A DNA stretch of 35,687 nt from DASYML01 sp036399835 (GCA_036399835.1 DASWMI010000020.1:1-35687), one strand, 5' to 3'. Numbered from the stretch's first letter, positions 8,847 to 16,301 are shown. Notes: generated by a model from the sequence alone, not told the origin. A program made the numbers and translations.

Positions 8847-8872
8847 GTCTTGTCATGAAGTTGTTGCTCTAG

Positions 8873-9481
8873 CTACCTGGTCGCCGTCGCGTGTGTCGCG
8901 TCCGCGGTGGGCGTCACCTGCCCTGCCTGTATACGCTGCCAGTAATCCTCCACGTACTTCTTCATATCGCCATGACCCCAACGCGTGTAGAAGTCGTAAT
9001 CCTTCATCTCTTTGTAAACCTGATCGTAGTTCCAGTGATAAAGGTTGAAGCGATAAACCGCGCCCATGACTCCGGTGCGATGACGGCCACCGGCGCAGTG
9101 TACATAAAACTTGCCGGTCTCGGGATTGTTGACGAGCTTGAGAAACGCAGCGATCTGCTCTTCCCTGGGATAGTCCTTATCGCTCATGGGAATATTGACA
9201 TAATGCATTCCGAGCGCCTCGACCGCAGGCTTTTCGTAATCTGTCGGATTATCGCGCAGGTCAATCACGGTCTTGATGCCGAGTTGCGCAAGGTCTTGAT
9301 AATCCCCCGTTTTGGGCTGCGCGCCGCGATAGAATCGCTCGTCCATCTGGCCGAAATTCTTAATCTTGATGTTGAACGGAACAACCTGTCGAGGGGTTTG
9401 GGCCAGCGAGATAACTGAGAGGGCCAAAATGGTCAGCAGGGTTGCGAAAGCGGGGCGAAGGGTATCAGGGATCAACTTCAT
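8873..9481 (-). CDS. Exported dual-specificity/tyrosine-type phosphatase (Cx5R)
   Basis: The 202-residue product has a signal peptide (about 1-27, ending near SLAQ) and a cysteine-phosphatase domain. RFYRGAQP (49-56) and VIDLRDN (72-78) are typical of the fold. The active loop HCAGGRHRTG gives Cys129 and Arg135 in the Cx5R arrangement, and Asp101 or Asp103 can serve as the general acid. The GxHRTG form of the loop recalls atypical plant/fungal DSPs (Siw14 type) that act on pyrophosphorylated inositols, so both phosphoproteins and phosphoanhydrides are plausible substrates. A GAGGAG site lies about 10 bases before the ATG. It converges on the ppk1/kinase-like operon, so the set may contain kinase and phosphatase acting outside the cytosol. 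Confidence 0.85.
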   Translation of the reverse strand: MKLIPDTLRPAFATLLTILALSVISLAQTPRQVVPFNIKIKNFGQMDERFYRGAQPKTGDYQDLAQLGIKTVIDLRDNPTDYEKPAVEALGMHYVNIPMSDKDYPREEQIAAFLKLVNNPETGKFYVHCAGGRHRTGVMGAVYRFNLYHWNYDQVYKEMKDYDFYTRWGHGDMKKYVEDYWQRIQAGQVTPTADATHATATR

Positions 9482-10043
9482 TACTTAAATTCTCCTCAGA
9501 TTGAACGCGACAGAAATTCTGTCAGACTCTCTTGAAAACCGTGCGACCGAGGGGGAATAGCAGCTTCAACGCGCAAAGCTCTAGGCTGTAGGAAAAACTC
9601 TTTCCGGCTTTACTTGCCAAACTCTCGGAATCAGGTGAGTTTAAGAGTGCTCAAAAACAACCAAGATGAAGGCGCTTAACCGCTCAAGTTCGATGTGATT
9701 TATAACACCGCGTTGTCACGAATCGTTGTCAACCGGAAAATAAGATTCATAAAAGCCTCTCAAGGTTGCATAGCTTCGGAGGGTCTCTCGGTGGTCCAAA
9801 ATGCTTTAAATTCAGCAGGCTAAAACGGCTCTCTAATGGTCCTGATTTCAATAGTTGCAGACGGCCCACGGGAGGGTCAAAAAATTTGTTGCGGCGAACC
9901 TATTTTATTCTCAAACAAATCTTGCAAAATCCTGCGCGTGCGGTTAGATTGTCGGCGTTCAAGCAGAAAAACACGGGTGGAGGTCTCCCCCAGGAACAAG
10001 CGGGTGTACCACTGCCGCATGATGAGCGCAGGAGGAAAAGTAA
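9482..10043 (+). other. 562-base intergenic region, divergent promoters
   Basis: No convincing coding sequence or structured RNA was seen in this gap between two divergent genes. It is more AT-rich than its surroundings, includes one TGGWCCA motif (9792-9798), and ends with the promoter and GGAGG ribosome site of the LysW-like gene. A 131-codon frame through it (9766-10161) overlaps the real gene and has no ribosome site. Confidence 0.4.
9922..9950 (+). promoter_or_regulatory. Sigma-70-type promoter of the LysW-like gene
   Basis: TTGCAA (9922-9927) and TAGATT (9945-9950) are separated by exactly 17 bases, predicting a start near 9957 and a leader of about 87 bases. This is a consensus match by eye only. 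Confidence 0.5.
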
Positions 10044-10229
10044 GTGCCGACCGGAACATGCCCCGAATGTGATGCTGATGTCCATGTTGATACGGACACC
10101 GATAAGGGTGATATCGTCTCGTGCGAAGAATGCGGGACTGACCTTGAGGTCGTCGGACTAGACCCCGTCGAGCTTGATATTGTCGAAGAAGATGCTGACG
10201 ACCTTGATGAAGATGAAGATGAGTATTGA
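10044..10229 (+). CDS. LysW-like acidic zinc-ribbon carrier protein with an atypical C-terminus
   Basis: This 61-residue, very acidic protein starts at GTG behind a strong GGAGG (8-base spacing). It has the LysW/ArgW layout: a zinc ribbon with CPEC (6-9) and CEEC (27-30), then LEVVGLDPVEL, then an acidic tail. LysW carries alpha-aminoadipate or glutamate on its C-terminal Glu (EDWGE or similar end) during lysine or arginine synthesis. Here the tail ends in DEDEDEY, so the usual acceptor Glu is not last. No lysX, lysZ, lysY or lysJ homolog is adjacent, and lysA and murE show that the DAP route exists. I infer a paralog with another carrier or scaffold role. The alternative is a different acceptor Glu within the tail. 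Confidence 0.8.
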   Translation: MPTGTCPECDADVHVDTDTDKGDIVSCEECGTDLEVVGLDPVELDIVEEDADDLDEDEDEY

Positions 10230-10243
10230 GTAAAGGCGTCAAG

Positions 10244-10277
10244 GCGTCAATGAATGAAATGGTTTTTCTATTGACGC
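10244..10277. terminator. Possible bidirectional hairpin between convergent genes
   Basis: A perfect 8-bp inverted repeat GCGTCAAT/ATTGACGC (10244-10251 with 10270-10277) encloses an 18-base loop, between the stop of the LysW-like gene and the stop of the VWFA gene. There is no U-tract after the stem, so termination is uncertain. GGCGTCAA is also repeated directly just upstream. Confidence 0.35.
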
Positions 10278-10287
10278 GCTGGCGCAT

Positions 10288-11340
10288 CTACTTATCATTA
10301 CTCTTATACCCCGGACGGCTCTGGCGGACGTTGAGGCCGCGCGGCGCTTCGACCTTGATGGTGTGAAAGCGTCCGTCGCGCCTTTTCTCTTCAGGCGGGT
10401 AGAAGGCCAGCACGTAGGCGGATGTGACCTCCGCGGCCAGCGCGCGAAAGAGCGGCTCGTAATCCCTCTCGCTGGCGTAGACGCTGGTCCCGCCGGTTTT
10501 CTCCGTCAGCCCGCTGACATCGAGCGGCGTCGGTAAGGGCTGGCGCTCGGTCGAGACAATCATCCTCGAAAAAGAGGGCAGCGTGACGGTGTAGATGCTG
10601 ACATCAGCGGCATTGGCGCGCTCTATGACGGTTTGCGCAGAGACTATATCGCCGACAGGGAAGCCGTCTGTGACGACCACCACGGCGCGTTTCATCAGCC
10701 GTTTTTCGCGTGTCCGCGGCGCGTGGCGGACAAGCAGGCGAATCGCGTCGTCAACGGCATCATAAGTGTGCGTTGAAAGCCCGTTCGGCTCTTGCGTCAG
10801 ACGGTCGAAGGCGCGGTCAAGCTTCTGCGGGTCGTCTGTAAATTTCTGAAGCGTCTTGACGTTCATCCCAAAGGCCATGACGGCGAAGACAGCAGGCCGC
10901 TCCGTCACCATCCTTGAGAAAACGCGCATCGCTCCTCGCAGCCGCTCCATCTCCTCCGCCGTCATACTGCCCGAAGTATCGAGCGCAAAGACGATGGCGA
11001 CGGGGCGCTCTGCGCCGTTTCTTCTCTCGACGTTGAAAAAAGAGATGGGCCGCTCGACGCCGTCCTCGTAGAGCTTGAAATCCTCCTGCCGTAGATTGCG
11101 CACGGGGTGGCCCAGCGCATCCGTCACGGTCACGTCCACGGGCACGAGGTCCGTGTCCACGCGCAGCACTTCATCCGGCGCGCCCTGTTCTTCGGGCGTC
11201 AACACGCGGCGCGGGCGCTCCGTGCGCGGCGGCTCTTTCTTCTCCTGTGAGACGACTGGACCAGAGGCAAACAGGCAGCAGAGTATGAGGCCGCAGCACG
11301 GCAGCGCAAAGTATCGGAATTGAGCAAAGGGTTTAGGCAT
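10288..11340 (-). CDS. Secreted VWFA-related Acidobacterial-domain protein
   Basis: The 350-residue product starts with a Cys-rich hydrophobic signal sequence (about 8-31, SG..VVSQ). A conserved lead-in, VPVDVTVTDALGHPVRNL and DFKLYEDG (about 66-95), is followed by a von Willebrand factor A domain beginning VAIVFALDTSGSM, with the MIDAS motif DTSGS at 121-125. Later come VVVTDGFPVGD and a C-terminal YVLAFYPPEEKRRDGRFH-type strand. This family is greatly expanded in Acidobacteriota and is the clearest taxonomic clue here. The reading frame extends upstream to 11568, but I chose the ATG at 11340 because the signal peptide starts there; 11367 is an alternative. The function is probably metal-dependent protein binding outside the cytosol. 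Partner unknown. Confidence 0.88.
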   Translation of the reverse strand: MPKPFAQFRYFALPCCGLILCCLFASGPVVSQEKKEPPRTERPRRVLTPEEQGAPDEVLRVDTDLVPVDVTVTDALGHPVRNLRQEDFKLYEDGVERPISFFNVERRNGAERPVAIVFALDTSGSMTAEEMERLRGAMRVFSRMVTERPAVFAVMAFGMNVKTLQKFTDDPQKLDRAFDRLTQEPNGLSTHTYDAVDDAIRLLVRHAPRTREKRLMKRAVVVVTDGFPVGDIVSAQTVIERANAADVSIYTVTLPSFSRMIVSTERQPLPTPLDVSGLTEKTGGTSVYASERDYEPLFRALAAEVTSAYVLAFYPPEEKRRDGRFHTIKVEAPRGLNVRQSRPGYKSNDK

Positions 11341-11579
11341 CAAGGGCACTCGGATGGAAGATAACATAAGATGTCGGACGATTCTAAGCGGTTGCTGTCG
11401 CCTGCGCGCAGATGTCCAGTCTGCCCTGCGCGAGGCAACATGGTCCAGCCTGCCGAGCATCAATTCATCTAGCCCGCGCTGGCAAAGGGATGCGCGGGTT
11501 TTGCGTATGGTGTAATATTTCCGTGTCTCCAGAGCTTGATGAGCGAGAGAGGTTCTCATCAAGATCAAGAATTAAAGAG

Positions 11580-12209
11580 ATGAACAGAATTAAAGCTTTC
11601 AGCTTCCTGATAGTGTTGCTCTTGGCAGCGACCTGCGCCTTCGGGCAGGAGCGTGCGACGACGGGCGGCGTCAAAGGCAAAGTGCGCGGCGCGGATGGCT
11701 CTGCCGCTTCGGGCGTGGCCGTGATTGCGCGCAGGGGCGAGCAAGAAGTGGCCCATGCGACGACGGGCAACAAGGGCGAGTTTGTTTTATCAGGTCTTGA
11801 GCCGGGTGTTTACGGGCTGACCTTTCGCAAGCCGGGATTGCGCGTCGGCACGCTCGAAGGCGTGGAAGTGCGCGCCGGAAAGGTGCGCGAGCTATCGGAC
11901 CGCCTTGTCTTACAGGTTGACGAAGGGTCGCTCGCCTTTATACGCGGCAGCGTCTTTACGGCCAGCGGGCGTAGCGCCCCAGGAGTGCGCGTCGAGATCG
12001 CGCGCCTTCAGCCGGACGGCACGGTTAAAAAGATTGATGGCCGCGTGACCAGCGAGACTGGCTCATTCGTCTTCAGGCTCTTACCTGAAACCGCTACCTA
12101 TCGCGTGTCCGTCAAGATGGATGGCGCAGGGCCTCTCTCAAAAGATGTTCAAGTGGACGGCGCGGCGGTTTACCGCATAGCGCTTTCTCTACCTCCCGCT
12201 CAGAAGTAA
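11580..12209 (+). CDS. Secreted carboxypeptidase-regulatory-like (beta-sandwich) protein
   Basis: This 209-residue protein has a signal peptide (about 5-24, ending AFGQ). Two beta-sandwich repeats follow: VKGKVRGADGSAASGVAV with GEFVLSGLEPGVYGLTF (about 30-110), and IRGSVFTASGRSAPGVRV with GSFVFRLLPETATYRV (about 115-195). Both match the CarboxypepD_reg pattern common in Acidobacteriota surface proteins. The frame is open from 11412, but that stretch is not signal-like and contains a TGGWCCA motif in the gap, so the ATG at 11580 is preferred. Role: probably structural or binding. No catalytic residues are seen. A small HTH gene follows 23 bases downstream. Confidence 0.75.
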   Translation: MNRIKAFSFLIVLLLAATCAFGQERATTGGVKGKVRGADGSAASGVAVIARRGEQEVAHATTGNKGEFVLSGLEPGVYGLTFRKPGLRVGTLEGVEVRAGKVRELSDRLVLQVDEGSLAFIRGSVFTASGRSAPGVRVEIARLQPDGTVKKIDGRVTSETGSFVFRLLPETATYRVSVKMDGAGPLSKDVQVDGAAVYRIALSLPPAQK

Positions 12210-12232
12210 GGCGGGTCGAGGGGTGACTTTCG

Positions 12233-12508
12233 ATGAAAGCTGCGACACCCCCACAGCCTGACACGCGTGAAGAGTTTTTGACGGCACGCCAGCTCGCCTC
12301 TATTCTTCAGGTGAGCGAGGCGACCGTGCGCCGCCTCGCACGCAACGGGCGCATCCCCTCTGTCCGACTGACGCCTAGACTCCTGCGCTTTCATCTTCCA
12401 TCCGTCCGCGAAGCCCTGGACGGCACGCACCGCTCCTCGCGCATGCGCCGACAGGATACGGAAGCCGAAGACAACAACGCACAGCTCTCCTTTACAGACC
12501 TGCTTTAA
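12233..12508 (+). CDS. Small excisionase-type (MerR-like) helix-turn-helix protein
   Basis: This 91-residue protein has one winged helix-turn-helix of the excisionase family at about residues 15-62. It begins FLTARQLASILQVSEATVRR, followed by ARNGRIPSVRL and a strand ending LLRFHLPSVREAL. The tail is charged and disordered. A GAGGGG ribosome site precedes the ATG. It is probably co-transcribed with the secreted beta-sandwich gene 23 bases upstream. No integrase is present, so excision activity is unlikely and a transcriptional or nucleoid role is inferred. Confidence 0.75.
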   Translation: MKAATPPQPDTREEFLTARQLASILQVSEATVRRLARNGRIPSVRLTPRLLRFHLPSVREALDGTHRSSRMRRQDTEAEDNNAQLSFTDLL

Positions 12509-12550
12509 AAAAGTCTCTCTTTCTCATCCGCTGTAGACGCGCACGCGGGT

Positions 12551-13111
12551 TCAACGTTTCCTGACGGAGCGCAGCCAGAGGATTGTCCCGGCAATCGCGC
12601 CGACGAAGGCCAGCACGAGCGCCAGGACCAGCAGCAGGTGTACGAGCGGGCCGCCGAGGTCTGAGATGTAGAGTAGCAGCCAGATGAGTATGAGCAGGAG
12701 CTGAAAGCCTATGTAGATTCCTCCGCCGAGACCCCAGAACAACATCTGCTTTCTTTTCGCGGCTCCTGGTCCAATCCGCTCTATCCTGCTCAGCATCTCC
12801 ACCCATTGAGCTGCGTTTAAGGGCTGGCCCGTCAAGCTCTCTCCATCGGCAGCGACGAGCGTGAGCCGATAGCCGCCAACATCACGCGTTCCCGTTTGCA
12901 GGCTTGTGTCTCTGATAAGCGCCAGGCAATCTTCGTAATCCCTGCCTTCAAGCGTCGCGCTCCAGGCGGATTTCTGCTCGCCCCTCGTCTCCTCGTAAAG
13001 GCAGGAGAGGCTGTTTGCAGAGAACGCGCCGTTCAAGGTGTAGGAATAGTACTGCCGGCTCTCGGGCGGGCCGCTTTCGTAAAAGAATGAAAAGCTTGCT
13101 GGCTGGTCCAT
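12551..13111 (-). CDS. Hypothetical membrane protein with two C-terminal helices
   Basis: Unrecognised 186-residue protein. The first 120 residues are soluble and acidic, including YYSYTLNG and a DYEDCLALIRDTSL segment. Two transmembrane helices follow at about 123-146 and 153-180, and the protein ends in a positively charged RSVRKR, so the soluble domain's side depends on topology. There is no signal peptide. The ATG at 13111 lies inside a TGGWCCA motif (13104-13110), and no clear ribosome site is visible. It lies 89 bases downstream of the sulfotransferase on the same strand and could be the last gene of that operon. Confidence 0.6.
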   Translation of the reverse strand: MDQPASFSFFYESGPPESRQYYSYTLNGAFSANSLSCLYEETRGEQKSAWSATLEGRDYEDCLALIRDTSLQTGTRDVGGYRLTLVAADGESLTGQPLNAAQWVEMLSRIERIGPGAAKRKQMLFWGLGGGIYIGFQLLLILIWLLLYISDLGGPLVHLLLVLALVLAFVGAIAGTILWLRSVRKR

Positions 13112-13200
13112 AAATAACTATGAAGCATGAACGATGAAGGAAAAGCTATTATCAAGTGGTCCGATAAATCAAAGGGCCAATCTCTTCAGTTCATCTTTTA

Positions 13201-14202
13201 TTATTCCTGATTAATCGTTGAATAACGCTGCTCTTGTCGCAAAGCTTCCAGTTGTTCATAGAGCGGGTCAAGCCAGATCTTTGAGAGGCGTCGCAACTCA
13301 TCTGTCGCGGCGCGGTTTTTGGCTTCCGTGTCGTCTGCGAAAGGCATCGAAGGACTCTTGGCGTTAAATCTGGATGCCTGGCGCATGGCTGCAAGCTCGT
13401 CCTCCGTATACTGGACGCGAAAGAAATCCGGCAGCAGCTTCCAGACGGCTTCCGGTAGCTGCCTGTAGTTGAGCAGCATTCCGCCGCCCAGATTGTAATG
13501 CTGCAAGGCCGCGCGGCAGAATTTTTCCAGCACACGCGCGCAGTATTCTTCAGTCGTCAGACCACGGACCTCTGCCATCCCAAACCCCAACAGCTCCGGC
13601 TCAATCACACCGGGCAGCATCTGGCTTCCCATATGCTTGAGTTGTGAGACCAGGACCTCGATCGGCTGGCGGTAGAGAAAAATCCAGGGCACTGCGGGGA
13701 AGGCGCGATGGATGAGCGGCAGGCTCAGCGTGTGCCAGCTATCGAACTTGATAAAGAAGCAACTCTCCTCTGGATGGCGCTGTTGCCCGAGCGCGCTAAC
13801 CATCGCGCGCAGCCACATGATGCGCTCTTCTTCTTCGATGCGAGGGTCACGCAAATGAGCGCGGATGATTGAATCAATCGGCGCGGCCTCGGAGATGGTG
13901 ATGTTGCGCGGGAGCGTCGCCAGCATCTGCGAGACGAGGGTCGAGCCGCAGCGCGACATGTGAAAGATAAAGGCCGTCGGCGGAAGTCCTGGGCTGGCCC
14001 GCTGCCACTGGACCAGTGTTTCAAGCGGCGTCCGTCGGCGAAAGAGCAGGTTGAAGGGATGCCGCATGAGCGTTCCCATCGTCTGTTCAAAAAAAGGCTC
14101 CGTAAATCGCTGCTCGCCCATCAAGCACCACTCGACAAAGGGGCGCTCCTGTTCCCACGCGACGCGTACAGGCATCCAGCCCTTGAGCTGTTCTATCTTC
14201 AT
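13201..14202 (-). CDS. Sulfotransferase family protein in a Nif11 peptide cassette
   Basis: A 333-residue PAPS-dependent sulfotransferase-fold protein. The 5'-phosphosulfate loop appears as FHMSRCGSTLVSQ (about 80-92), and the 3'-phosphate-binding strand and helix as PWIFLYRQPIEVLVSQ (about 177-192). About 70 N-terminal residues precede the fold. The ATG at 14202 overlaps the stop of the Nif11-type peptide gene as ATGA, which fixes this start over the in-frame ATG at 14226 and implies translational coupling. I infer that the peptide or a partner is the sulfate acceptor. This rests on context, since this family includes carbohydrate, tyrosine and small-molecule sulfotransferases. Confidence 0.85.
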   Translation of the reverse strand: MKIEQLKGWMPVRVAWEQERPFVEWCLMGEQRFTEPFFEQTMGTLMRHPFNLLFRRRTPLETLVQWQRASPGLPPTAFIFHMSRCGSTLVSQMLATLPRNITISEAAPIDSIIRAHLRDPRIEEEERIMWLRAMVSALGQQRHPEESCFFIKFDSWHTLSLPLIHRAFPAVPWIFLYRQPIEVLVSQLKHMGSQMLPGVIEPELLGFGMAEVRGLTTEEYCARVLEKFCRAALQHYNLGGGMLLNYRQLPEAVWKLLPDFFRVQYTEDELAAMRQASRFNAKSPSMPFADDTEAKNRAATDELRRLSKIWLDPLYEQLEALRQEQRYSTINQE

Positions 14203-14411
14203 GCCGTGACCCAGCGCATGACCCACGCGCGATGCTCGTCTCGCAGAGCCTGTTCGACCGTCTCCGCCGTAAAACTGTAGCCCCGCTCTTCTCCAAGTTG
14301 CAGCATCAGCCTGAGAAAGCTGTCACGGTCGGGCGTTTCCCGCAACTGCTTTTGAAGAGAGACATCTTCCAGCACTAAAAGGCGAAACTGGTCCAGGCTT
14401 TCTTGAGACAT
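14199..14411 (-). CDS. Nif11-like leader / short peptide, candidate modified-peptide precursor
   Basis: This 70-residue protein matches the Nif11 leader pattern: MSQESLDQFRLLVLEDVSL at the start, a RDSFLRLMLQLGEERGYSFT centre, and AETVEQAL before a short tail. Nif11 domains serve as leaders of ribosomal natural-product precursors in cyanobacteria and others, usually ending in a GG cleavage site and a variable core. Here there is no GG, Cys or Ser/Thr-rich core, only a 14-residue tail with HRAWVMRWVTA. The start at 14411 is supported by GGAG at about 10 bases. It lies between an Asp/Asn beta-hydroxylase and a sulfotransferase. Either the tail is the substrate or the protein acts as a carrier or recognition subunit. 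Confidence 0.75.
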   Translation of the reverse strand: MSQESLDQFRLLVLEDVSLQKQLRETPDRDSFLRLMLQLGEERGYSFTAETVEQALRDEHRAWVMRWVTA

Positions 14412-14488
14412 CAAAAAATTCTCCGCGATGACAAAGATAAACGATCAACTGAAAAGCCTTTGTCTTTATGACGCGCCCCCTGAGCTTC

Positions 14489-15073
14489 TCACGCAGACCT
14501 TTCCCGCGCCGTATCGAATTGGCCGCGCAGCCAATCATTAACGGTGCAATCAATGACGAGGTGTACGCGATCCTGCGTGCTGCGATTCTCGACGCGGTGC
14601 GGGAGGTTGAAGTTTAGATACCAGGTCTCGCCTTCGTTCATCAAGACTCTCTCTCCGGCCAGAAAAAATTCGACGGCGGAATCCGTGCGGACCGGAATAT
14701 GTAGACGCACTTCTCCGTCTTCAAACCCCAGGTTGTAATCCTTGTGCTCGCGTATGCTCGATCCGGCGCGCAGCCTTAAGAGCCTGACGGACTGTTGCGG
14801 GCACTCGAAGGTCTGTAAGACCTCACGTAGATACGGGCAGCGGTCCAGAAGCTGTGTGTCGGCAAAGGGCTGCTGCGCCGCCGGGTCAGGGTAGATTTGC
14901 GTGGACACGCCGCCGATAGAGCGCAGGGCTGCGGCGCTCCATTCGCCCTCGTAATATGCCCTGTTGAAATGCGGAATCCATTCGTCCGGCGAAATCTTTT
15001 CGAGGTCGGCGCGGAGTCCCAGAGGGTCGAAGATGAAAGGGAATTTAAGATGAGTCAGCATAGCCTTTCGCAT
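14489..15073 (-). CDS. Aspartyl/asparaginyl beta-hydroxylase family protein
   Basis: This 194-residue Fe(II)/2-oxoglutarate-dependent hydroxylase belongs to the AspH family. SVRLLRLRAGSSIREHKDYN leads into VRLHIPVRTD, which carries the first metal His. NEGETWYLNFNLPHRVENRS then gives the distal His, with a following Arg and DRVHLVIDCTVND strand for 2-oxoglutarate binding. The length suits a stand-alone catalytic domain with no membrane anchor. The start is uncertain between 15073 and 15061. It is the first gene of the hydroxylase/Nif11/sulfotransferase set, 77 bases before the peptide gene, and 54 bases downstream of the SIS gene. Hydroxylation of an Asp, Asn or Pro in the peptide or another partner is inferred. 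Confidence 0.88.
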   Translation of the reverse strand: MRKAMLTHLKFPFIFDPLGLRADLEKISPDEWIPHFNRAYYEGEWSAAALRSIGGVSTQIYPDPAAQQPFADTQLLDRCPYLREVLQTFECPQQSVRLLRLRAGSSIREHKDYNLGFEDGEVRLHIPVRTDSAVEFFLAGERVLMNEGETWYLNFNLPHRVENRSTQDRVHLVIDCTVNDWLRGQFDTARERSA

Positions 15074-15127
15074 CCAGAGAACGAGTTTAGCAGAGAGGAT
15101 TAATAACCGGACCAGCCGCGCGCCCTC

Positions 15128-16153
15128 TTAAAGCGTGCGAGTCACTTTCGATAAAGAGCGCGGAGCGTCCGGGTCCAGCCCTTTGGCATCGGCCAGCAGG
15201 GCCGCGAAGAGCTGTGCCGGGATGATGTATGGAATCGGAGCTAAAAATTCTTCGACCTCTGCGGGCATGACTATAGCGCGCGTGGCAAGCCCTGCGGCCT
15301 CTTCGTCCGCTGTGATAATCAGCGTCTCCGCGTGCAGCTCGCGCAGGCGCTTCAAGAGCAGCTTGACGCCTTCGAGCGTGATGCCCGGCGGCGCAAAGAT
15401 GAGTATGGGGAAATGGCGCTCGACCATCGCCAGTGGACCATGAAAAAAGTCGGCGGAGGAAAAACGCTCGGCGACGACGTAGCAGGTCTCCATCAGCTTG
15501 AGCGCCAGTTCATAAGCGTTGGCGTAGAGCAGCCCGCGCCCGACGACGACGCAGTTCTCCATAAAGACATAGCGCTCGACGAGTTGGCGTATCCGCTCCT
15601 GATGTTCGAGGGCGCGTGCGGCCATCTCCGGGATAGCCTCGTAGCTGACAGAGAGCGGCCCTTCGGCGAGCGCCGCCGAGAGCATGTAAAAGAGCAGCAT
15701 CTGCCCGGTAAAAGTCTTTGTCGCCGCCACGGAACGCTCGCGCCCGCCGTGCATCAGTAGAGTTTCATCTACGAGGCCGACCATAGATGAAGCAGACTCG
15801 TTAGTGATGCCGACGGTGTAAGCGCCGCACGAACGAGCGCGTTCGAGCACGCGATTGATGTCTTCGCCTTCGCCGGATTGTGAAACGCCTATCACCAGCG
15901 CGCGATTGAGCTTGAGCCTCGCATCATAGAGCGTGTAGACGGAGGGCGCGGAGAGCGAGACGGGAATACCCGTCGTGATTTCCAGCAGGTAGCGCCCGAA
16001 GAGAGCTGCGTTATCCGAGCTGCCGCGCGCGACCAGAACAATCAGGTCCACATCCCTTTGCTTCAAAAACGCGCCGAGCCGCGACACCTTGCCGCGCTCC
16101 GCCGCGATAGTCCGCTCCAAAGCAGCAGGCTGCTCGGCAATCTCCTCCAACAT
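15128..16153 (-). CDS. Double SIS-domain sugar isomerase/deaminase (GlmS isomerase-like)
   Basis: A 341-residue protein with two SIS domains (about 24-155 and 195-320). ARGSSDNAA (42-50), VIGVSQSGEGEDI (87-99) and AATKTFTGQ (143-151) match the isomerase half of glucosamine-6-phosphate synthase. There is no N-terminal glutaminase domain, so it may be a glucosamine-6-phosphate deaminase of the NagB-II/AgaS type or another amino-sugar isomerase. The frame is open to 16552, but that part lies within murE on the other strand, so the ATG at 16153 (or the GTG at 16162) is preferred. It is divergent from murE with a 148-base gap and upstream of the hydroxylase/Nif11 genes. Amino-sugar supply near a wall gene makes sense. 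Confidence 0.8.
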   Translation of the reverse strand: MLEEIAEQPAALERTIAAERGKVSRLGAFLKQRDVDLIVLVARGSSDNAALFGRYLLEITTGIPVSLSAPSVYTLYDARLKLNRALVIGVSQSGEGEDINRVLERARSCGAYTVGITNESASSMVGLVDETLLMHGGRERSVAATKTFTGQMLLFYMLSAALAEGPLSVSYEAIPEMAARALEHQERIRQLVERYVFMENCVVVGRGLLYANAYELALKLMETCYVVAERFSSADFFHGPLAMVERHFPILIFAPPGITLEGVKLLLKRLRELHAETLIITADEEAAGLATRAIVMPAEVEEFLAPIPYIIPAQLFAALLADAKGLDPDAPRSLSKVTRTL

Positions 16154-16223
16154 CAATGACACTTTGTTTTCTCTTTTCGCTCCGGTCTTCTCAAATAAAC
16201 CCGCGTTTATTGTTTTCGGATAA

Positions 16224-16252
16224 GTGGCAAGTAGCTTCGCGTAGATTATAAT
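16224..16252 (+). promoter_or_regulatory. Promoter of murE
   Basis: GTGGCA (16224-16229, four of six to consensus) and a perfect TATAAT (16247-16252) are 17 bases apart, within the murE/SIS divergent region. The predicted start is near 16259, giving a leader of about 43 bases. Confidence 0.6.
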
Positions 16253-16301
16253 CACAGAAGCGATTTGTGTCCTGATAAAAATTCGAGACGGATGGTGAAC
16301 A

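Noticed and set aside
9766..10161. 131-codon frame before the LysW-like gene
   Set aside because: Overlaps the promoter, ribosome site and first half of the LysW-like gene in another frame, with no domain signal.
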